Shown here one piece after another: positions 57,220-64,000 of a stretch of 64,000 nucleotides of DNA. Made by a program: the position numbers and the translations under genes. Origin of the DNA: Pyrenula massariospora (Eukaryota; Ascomycota; Eurotiomycetes; Pyrenulales; Pyrenulaceae); the NCBI GenBank assembly GCA_021030905.1, contig JAGFMI010000012.1:1178001-1242000 (forward strand). The letters run 5' to 3'. Below the pieces are notes generated by a model. That model was not told the origin of the DNA and made no database searches. It saw only the letters and a program-made list of their open reading frames with translations. How positions within the stretch are numbered: position 1 is the first letter of the stretch; every line of letters starts with the position of its first letter.

Positions 57220-59054
57220 TCACCACCCCCTTGCCATTGCGGTAAAATATAACAGTATCCCAAAGACAATAAGCAAGGCCAACGTCGTACTCGAAACGGT
57301 AAGCGCTGACGCTAGCACTCGAGGGTCGAAAATCCGGGGGGTTCCACTCCCTTCATTGCCCTTTCCAGCGATAAGCGCCTGTTTGCGCCATGGGATCTGC
57401 ATCCCAAATGCGTCGATTATCTGCTCGCTAACAATCCTTGCCCCAGATAGACATAGTGGTACGCCGGACCCGGGTTGGGTGTTGCATCCTACAAAATAGA
57501 GATTCTTGATCTTTTGGTGACGAGGTTTGGGGCGGAAGCAGATGAGGTTGAAAAGGTCGTGGCTGATTCCGAAGGTTGCCCCGCGATGGAGGTTATAATC
57601 TTGTTCCCAAGTCACCGGCGTGTTTACGGTCTCCGAGACAATGGCTTCTCGGAGCCATTGGATCGAATGGCCAGTGTTGATGGCAAGTCGCTTCAGGACG
57701 TTTTCGCGAGAAACGGAGATTAATTTGACATATCTCTCGTTGCTACGAGCGGCTTCTTCGTCTTCGTCACATTCAGGTATCACGCTGATTGGCACGTGCA
57801 CAATGACGGCGTCCTTGCCAGGCGGTGCGGCCGAAGCATCTGCACGTGAAGGAACGTGCAAGTAGAACACGTCATGTGCAAATGCATCGTTGCTCTCCAT
57901 CTGCTTCATACTTTGACGAAGGTCGTCGCCCATGAACATATTGTGTGTCGTGAGTTCAGGTATCTGGCGATCAAGGCTCCAGAAGAAGGAAAGCATTGAG
58001 CAACCCATACGGCTTTTCTTGAGCGATCTAGCTGCGGATGAAGGTGGAAGAAGGTGGTTGTATGCGTAGATCAGATCTGCATTCATGACCACGACGTCCG
58101 CTACCACTTTCTCACCATTATCGAGCGTAACTCCAGTCGCTTTTCCGTTTGCGGATACGTCGACACTTCGAACATCGGCTCCGAAGCGATACTTTACGCC
58201 GTTAGATTCCCCCATCCTCACGATCGAAGCGACGAAACTTTGAAAGCCACCTTTGGGATAGTATAGTCCTTCTGTAAGCTCTAAGTACGGCAGCAATGAA
58301 TAACTGCCGACAATCTTGAATGGTGAGACGCCGACATAAAGACTTTCAAAGGAAAAAACTTGGCGAAGTCGATCCGTTTTGAAATAACGCGAGACGCGCG
58401 AATATAAGCTCGTAAAGGGATGAAGACTTGGAGTTGCCGCAATGAATGAAGGCGAGAAGACTGACAGGTATGACATGAAGCTCTTGCGGAGGATATGAAT
58501 GAGGCTTAACTCGTAAACTTTGCGCGCTTCAAGTAAAAAGCGTAGGTATCCCTCGAATCCTCTCCGACCTTCATATCGCTCTATCTCAGACTTCATGACT
58601 GTGCTGTCTGTGGACATTTTGAAGACATCGCCGTCTGGGAAATGGATAAGATAATTTGGATCACATTTTGTCAGGTCCACCCCTGCCGCTTCCAGTGATG
58701 TGCCGAGTTCGGTGAATATTTCGCGATATATGTCTAGAACTAGTAAAAGCGTTGGACCACGGTCAAAGCTCTGCAGTGTGGTTTAGCAGTTGCCGTGTGC
58801 TTCGACGGGAACACAGTCATACATATCCCTCCTTTCGGAGAGTTGAACAACGACCCCCAGGATATTCGTTCTTCTCGAGTACTGTCACTTGAAATCCAGC
58901 ATAAGCAAGTCTCGCAGCAGCAGCAACTCCACCAACGCCGGAACCTGTCGGATGAACGCGAGTAAGTAGATCGTATATTTGAGAGTCGTTAAGCTGCAGC
59001 CAACAAGAACTCACCGACAACGACAGCATGCTTCTTCAGCACTTTTTCCGACAT
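57220..59054 (-). CDS. Phytoene desaturase (CrtI type)
   Basis: FAD enzyme that desaturates phytoene to coloured carotenoids, membrane-associated; orthologue of Neurospora al-1 and Fusarium carB. Exons 59054-59015, 58944-58823 and 58770-57220 give 570 aa. Exon 1 is 40 nt (MSEKVLKKHAVVVG). FAD-binding GSGVGGVAAAARLAYAGFQV (14-33), then VLEKNEYPGGRCSTL, SFDRGPTLLLV, LPYLELTEGLYYPKGGFQSF, and the C-terminal signature NLYFVGCNTQPGSGVPLCLS. A membrane span ends the protein (LALLIVFGILLYFTAMARGW). Introns are 70 and 52 bp. It diverges from a carotenoid cleavage oxygenase 782 bp away, as in fungal car clusters; no synthase/cyclase (carRA) gene is in the window. Confidence 0.95.
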
Positions 59055-59836
59055 CGTAAGTGGTATGCGTGTCGGGGAAAACTTATGGTGTTAAGTGTCA
59101 AAGAGGCCATGGCAAGTTCGTATCCATCTGTGCAAGGCTCGAGTCATTGACATGACAGGGTATCGGCGACTTGGCGAAGGCTGATAAAGGGCTGGAGCAA
59201 TCGGCCTATGGGCTGGACAAGAGGAAGCCGCGTCCGCCATTGTTAGATGAGCTAACGCAGTATGCTAGGACCCAAAGGTGGACAACCAGCTTTTCAGGTT
59301 CCTGAGACAGAGGAATGAAGCACCGTCGGGCGATCCCCGACAGATACCCTACCTGATACACACGCCTATGAAGAGTGGTAAAATCTAGAGGCTAGTAATG
59401 CCTCCATTCTCTCTCGGGTTCCTTTCAGCCAATCAGATGAGTGATCGCCTGCGTTTTAACGCCATCAAGTCCAGTTATTTTCTCGCATCTCAGATCGGAC
59501 AACACGAGGTTCAAAGACCCCTGGTGCATCTGTCAAGTAGTCAATCCTTGGTCCCATGGCACTGGTTCAAGGATTCCTTAGTAACGATGAGACAACAAGC
59601 TAGTGTTACTAGCGCTTTTCAGCTTACTGAAAGGTACTGTACCTTGTAAATTACTAAATTCCGAGGCAAAGTCCAATGTTGGCCTGAACGCCCGCCCAAA
59701 GCCTGACCCACTCTGGTTTTCTTTGGGTAGTGGTAGGACAAAATTGATTGGCGCAGAGCACGATAAAGGAAAATAAACTGGCAATTGCAAACTCTTCATA
59801 GCCTAACACACACGCGGACTTGGAGATTTTTCACCA
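59055..59836. promoter_or_regulatory. Bidirectional promoter of carotenoid genes
   Basis: 782 bp between the divergent starts of phytoene desaturase and the carotenoid oxygenase. In other fungi both genes are light-induced through White Collar GATA-type factors; GATA cores occur here (for example TGATAA near 59182), but they are too short to be evidence by themselves. Confidence 0.6.
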
Positions 59837-61631
59837 ATGTCATCCACGCCGAATTTTGAGGAATGGCCAAATGATAGCGGCGTAAGTACAGCGCGACACA
59901 AATGGGCACAAATCCAAGAGAGCGTTCAACTTACATTGAGCCCAGTTCGATGCAAGTTTCGAATGCCGCAAGCCCATCGAGCTCGTTGTTCAGGGTAGAA
60001 TTCCACAGTATTGTTCCGGGACATTGTATCGGACAGGGCCAGGGAGGAGAACCGTCGAGACAAACAATGGCACTGTTTTCTCCATCAGTCACTGGTTTGA
60101 TGGTTTCAACCAAGTGCATCGATTCCAACTGGACTTTGATGCTGACAAGAAACGCATGAAAGTGCATTACAATTCTAGGCATTCAGTCGATGCATTGATT
60201 GAAAAAATTCGAGCAACTGGCCGAACGGATGGCTTCACCTTTGGTCAGAAGCGAGACCCATGTGACGGTCTGTTCAAGAAAGTCAAAACAATGTTCTCAC
60301 CAATGCCAAGCGTGACGCAAATGGCTCCGAGCGAAACTAATATTGGCGTAAGCCTTTCAGTAAATATGCCAGGAGTGAGGGCAAGCGTTGGTCTCCGAAG
60401 TGATGCTAACAATGTCTTCAAATCTCTTGTGACGAAAAACGACTCGAGCAATTACCAATTGCTCGATGCAGAGAGTCTCGAGCCACTAGGTTTGATGCCA
60501 CACGCAGAACTTCATCCAGAGTTGAAAGGACCGCTCTGTTCGTCGCATCCGAGGACAGATCCTCTCACGGGAGACGTCTTCAATTTCAACATGGATTTTG
60601 GAGCATGGGCAACGTATCGAGTATTTTGCGTCTCTGCATCTTCGGGGTCAACAAAGATCCTTGCCACCATCACCGATGCTCCTCCAGTCTATATGCATTC
60701 ATTCTTTTTAACAGAAAGATATGTCATCCTGTGCATGTGGGGCTCGAAGTTTGCATATCTGGGCCTCCAGAGTCTGTACACTCGCAACATTATCGATGCT
60801 CTCAGGCCCTTTGATCCGTCTGAGCCTTGCCGATGGTATGTGATCGATCGAACAGATGATGCCCAAGGCATAATAGCGATCTATACATCTCCGCCATTTT
60901 TTGCTTTTCATACTATCAACGCATTTGAGCAGGAATCCGAGAACAGTCCTGGACAAATAGATGTGGTTGCGGATGTTGTGGGATATGATGATCAGAGTAT
61001 CATGAGACGATTTTATTTCGAAAACCTGCTCTCGTCATCGAAAAATGCTCTGGAATTTGCGGCAGGAAAGGCAGAATCTACCCGTTCTTGGGTCGGGCGG
61101 TTCCTGCTCCCCAACGTTAGACCTTCGGCATCAAAGAACGGATTATTCAAGGAACAGTCCCCGAGAAATGCTATACAAGTGTGGAGGGCTGATCGAAACC
61201 AGAGCATCGAGCTTCCCACTATCAACCCAAGATATGTGACACGCAAGCATCGGTTTGTGTACGGAGTCACGGACTATGGAAGAGCAACTCTCTCAGATGG
61301 TCTGGCCAAGTTTGACTGTGAGAACCAAAGATCGATATTTTGGAGCGAAAAGGGTCAAAGCACAAGCGAGCCGATCTTCGTTCCGGATCCAGGCGCAAAA
61401 AGCGATGAAGAGGATAAGGGCACATTGCTAACCGTTGTACTCGACGGCCACAAAGACAAAAGCTATCTGCTAGCCCTTGATGCAGCATCGATGCGTGAAA
61501 TCGGACGTGCTGAGATCGACGGAGTGCTTGGATTTGGGTTCCACGGGATCCATATCTCAAGCCAAGAGTCCGCACAATGCAATAAGATGGCCATCACTGG
61601 AGGCCCTGATGTAGCGAGAGTGGCATCATGA
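59837..61631 (+). CDS. Carotenoid cleavage oxygenase (CarT/CAO-2 or CarX type)
   Basis: Non-haem iron dioxygenase that cuts carotenoids. Exons 59837-59881 and 59946-61631 with a 64-bp intron give 576 aa. Exon 1 encodes only MSSTPNFEEWPNDSG. Iron-binding histidines are visible in the family positions: SSHPRTDPLTGDVFNFN, YMHSFFLTERYVIL, FFAFHTINAFEQ and the C-terminal GFHGIHI. GTLYRTGPGRR and HWFDGFNQVHRFQ are conserved N-terminal blocks. The ~580-residue length fits torulene-cleaving CarT/CAO-2 better than CarX (~700), making neurosporaxanthin-type acid the likely product (inference). It pairs with phytoene desaturase across a shared promoter. Confidence 0.92.
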
Positions 61632-62734
61632 TTATCATTGACGAAAGCGATCGCCAATGTTTTCGAAGCTTGGGTCCTAATATTACAGCACAGCAGCTGT
61701 CGACCCGAGTATGACCGGAAGCGAGTCCTAGCACCCGGATATTAAAGAATTATCCAACAGCCACAATTTCTAAGATGGACATAGTTAAAGAGGTTGAACG
61801 TGTCGAAACCAGGACTTCGCCATGATACCGCAGGAGCCATTTTCACTTGTGTCCGGTTAGAGGATCTCAAGACCAAGAATGCCTATCGAATGATTCTCCC
61901 CTTTCTGATGTAGGAAGTCACTATTGGCTGCAAGAAGTTGTTCCTTTGCAGAGTCTTAGGTCGGCTTCAAGCGTGGGGAAATCAGCACTCGGAGCAACCT
62001 GGCGTTATGTCTGACTTGCCACAAATGAAACGAACTGTATTATGAAAATTTCCTGGCTTGTATGAAGTAATGCTGCGGTGTAACAGAGGGCACACGGGCG
62101 GTGTTGGGAACATAGAAATTCTTCGTCGAGTCAAGCACCCGAAGGCTCTTCCGAGTCTACCCGACATCGTGTTGACGAGGCTGGCGGTGCAGCCTGTCGA
62201 CTTGGGAAAGTATACCGAAGCATCGAAAAGCCACTCAATTCGCCCTCAAGCGAAAGGGCAATTGACGGGAGAGCTTTTCCCTACAAACGACAATGGACGT
62301 ATCATGTAGTCTCAATTGGAAGTGTGTGACAAAGAGCGCATGAAGAGACGCTTGTATTCCTTGTCGAAGCAAGCGACCCCCGCTCAGATCATGCTGAATC
62401 ATCGCAGATGGGCGCACGAAGATAGCCCGGGTTGGTGGACTCCGCAGAGCGCGTCTCGGCGTCCATCTTTAGATCAGGAGCTCATGCTGAAAAGGGCTTT
62501 TTGTCACACACCGATTTTGCGCCTCATTCCCGGGATGGCTTATGGTAAGATTTCCGAGGAGGGCAGGTAAATCTGCTCACAGGCTGAAGGTTAAGTTCAC
62601 TGTCTCTCCCTTTGTTCGACCTCACTTTCACACATACCCCAGCAACCCACCAATACCGACCCCAAACCTCTTGAGACATCTCTACACTCCTCCATTATCT
62701 GTTTCCTACTGTCATCCTCACAACATCATCAAAT
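61632..62734. other. Intergenic, 1.1 kb
   Basis: 3' flank of the oxygenase and promoter of alternative oxidase. The last 130 bp before the AOX start are CT-rich, a typical fungal leader. I looked for paired CGG elements known from Neurospora aod-1 and found no convincing pair. Confidence 0.5.
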
Positions 62735-63886
62735 ATGCTCTCAACCACAGCGCCTTCCATGAGAGCCTTACATTCTCAGGCATCAGCCGTCAGTATCTCA
62801 CGGGTTGTTTCCAAGGCTTTTGTCTCGTCAGCACCGCTGACAAACAATGGCCTAAGATGCACCTCCTACCTCCTCACACATCCCTCTAATACCCTCTCTA
62901 CACGCCGAAATTTCTCAACAACGCCAAGATCCCTCATTGAATATTTTCCACCACCTCGAGACTCGCCATCCATCAAAGTCACCCCTCCAGCATGGCATCA
63001 CCCGGTCTACAGCGAAAAAGAAATGAACGACATCTTTGTTGCCCACCGCGAAGCAAAGACCTGGTCAGATTGGGTCGCGCTGGGAATGGTGCGAATGCTG
63101 CGGTGGGGCACCGACCTAGCAACAGGCTATAAGCATCCTAAGGTCGGCGATAAGGGCATGACAGATCCAAAGAGAGAATTCGTCATGACTGAGCGAAAGT
63201 GGATGGTTCGCTTCATCTTTCTCGAGACTGTAGCCGGAGTCCCGGGGATGGTTGGTGGAATGCTTCGCCACTTACGGAGTTTGAGGCGCATGAGACGGGA
63301 TAATGGATGGTAAATCACCCAATCTATGCATTCAAGGTTCGCACTTCGTTAATGCATGATCGTCAGGATCGAAACCCTCCTCGAGGAAGCCTACAACGAG
63401 CGAATGCACCTCCTCACCTTCCTCAAAATGGCCGAACCAGGTTGGTTCATGAAAATCATGGTCCTCGGGGCGCAAGGCGTCTTCTTCAACGGCTTCTTCC
63501 TCTCATACCTAGTCTCTCCCCGCACGTGCCATCGCTTCGTCGGTTACCTCGAAGAAGAAGCCGTCCTCACCTACTCCCACGCGATCAAAGATATCGAGGA
63601 GGGCCGCCTGCCGCTTTGGAAGAAGCTCGAGGCACCAGAGATTGCGATCCGGTATTGGAACATGCCCGAGGGACACCGCTCGATGAGAGATCTTTTGCTT
63701 TACATCCGAGCCGATGAGGCGAAGCATCGGGAAGTCAACCACACTTTGGGTAATCTGGAGCAGAAGATCGATCCCAATCCTTTCGTCTCAGAGTATGTCC
63801 ATCCTGAGCAGCCACATCCTGGAAAGGGTATCGAGCATATCAAGCCCACGGGCTGGGAGAGGCAAGATTGCGTTGGAAGAGAGTGA
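62735..63886 (+). CDS. AOX1: Mitochondrial alternative oxidase
   Basis: Inner-membrane di-iron ubiquinol oxidase giving cyanide-resistant respiration. Exons 62735-63309 and 63367-63886 with a 57-bp intron (donor GTAAAT, acceptor CAG) give 364 aa, the usual fungal length. A Ser/Arg-rich presequence covers about the first 60 residues ([13 protein letters not shown]). Ligands of the di-iron centre: E164 in [16 protein letters not shown]203/H206 in [14 protein letters not shown], the EEE of [12 protein letters not shown], and E/H in [12 protein letters not shown]. Hydrophobic [17 protein letters not shown] forms part of the membrane-binding surface. The intron splits the W codon of NGW-IETLLEE. 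No fungal introns appear elsewhere in it. Often induced when the cytochrome path is blocked. Confidence 0.96.
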
Positions 63887-64000
63887 AAGTCCTTTTTTTC
63901 TGTCTCGGCGTTTTGACATGGATAGAGTATCTCTTGGAAAACATCTGGCGTTGCAGGAGAAAATCTCTCTTCTCTTTACAGGATAAAATCAGTTCGGTAT

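Noticed and set aside
62542-62889. 115-codon frame overlapping the AOX start
   Set aside because: Out-of-frame shadow of AOX exon 1 and its CT-rich leader.

Overview
The window is nuclear DNA from a filamentous ascomycete (Pezizomycotina; a leotiomycete or sordariomycete is plausible but not proven). The evidence is: short introns (mostly 41-118 bp) with CTNAC-type branch sites; a Zn2Cys6 transcription factor; a divergent phytoene desaturase / carotenoid oxygenase pair; a fungal-type alternative oxidase; GUP1, MTM1, HRT3 and MTQ2 orthologues; and a cysteine-rich single-pass surface protein. All gene models below were rebuilt by joining exons by hand, checking phase at each junction. Several genes (the left-edge F-box gene, SmD1, acylphosphatase, the first exons of phytoene desaturase and the oxygenase, the last exons of the acyl-CoA ligase) only appear when this is done.

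Layout. 1-14.5 kb: two same-strand F-box genes (one cut by the window edge), SmD1 (+) convergent with GUP1 (-), then a dynamin/Mx-like GTPase (+) whose reading frame continues through introns into an FG-repeat tail. 14.5-22.6 kb: a single-exon GTPBP1/2-type GTPase (-), a gene-poor gap, and a Zn2Cys6 regulator (+). 22.6-29 kb: a 6.4 kb stretch without a supportable gene, holding a 32-bp minisatellite. 29-46.3 kb: a gene-dense housekeeping block: proline iminopeptidase (-), a large unrecognised helical protein (-), a serine-rich conserved unknown (-), acylphosphatase (+), the MTM1 carrier (-) divergent from the HRT3/Pof7 F-box gene (+), the eRF1 methyltransferase MTQ2 (+) and an acyl-CoA ligase (-). 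46.3-56 kb: more accessory in look: a 3.3 kb empty gap, a cysteine-rich membrane protein, an arsenite methyltransferase with CCGT tail repeats, and an 11-exon secreted protein of unknown function. 57-64 kb: phytoene desaturase and a carotenoid cleavage oxygenase diverging from a shared 782-bp promoter, then alternative oxidase.

How genes work together. The desaturase/oxygenase pair is the clearest functional unit: the desaturase makes coloured carotenoids and the oxygenase cleaves them (CarT/CAO-2-like by length); the phytoene synthase/cyclase gene is not here. Three F-box genes would feed SCF ubiquitin ligases. MTM1 and alternative oxidase both act in the mitochondrion. The most unusual item is the dynamin/Mx-like GTPase fused to a nucleoporin-like FG tail that ends in an EELR motif resembling one in Nup98/Nup116. 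Three diverged copies of an ~60-80 bp dispersed repeat with a GGGCGCC core lie in intergenic DNA at 13.7, 31.0 and 56.7 kb.
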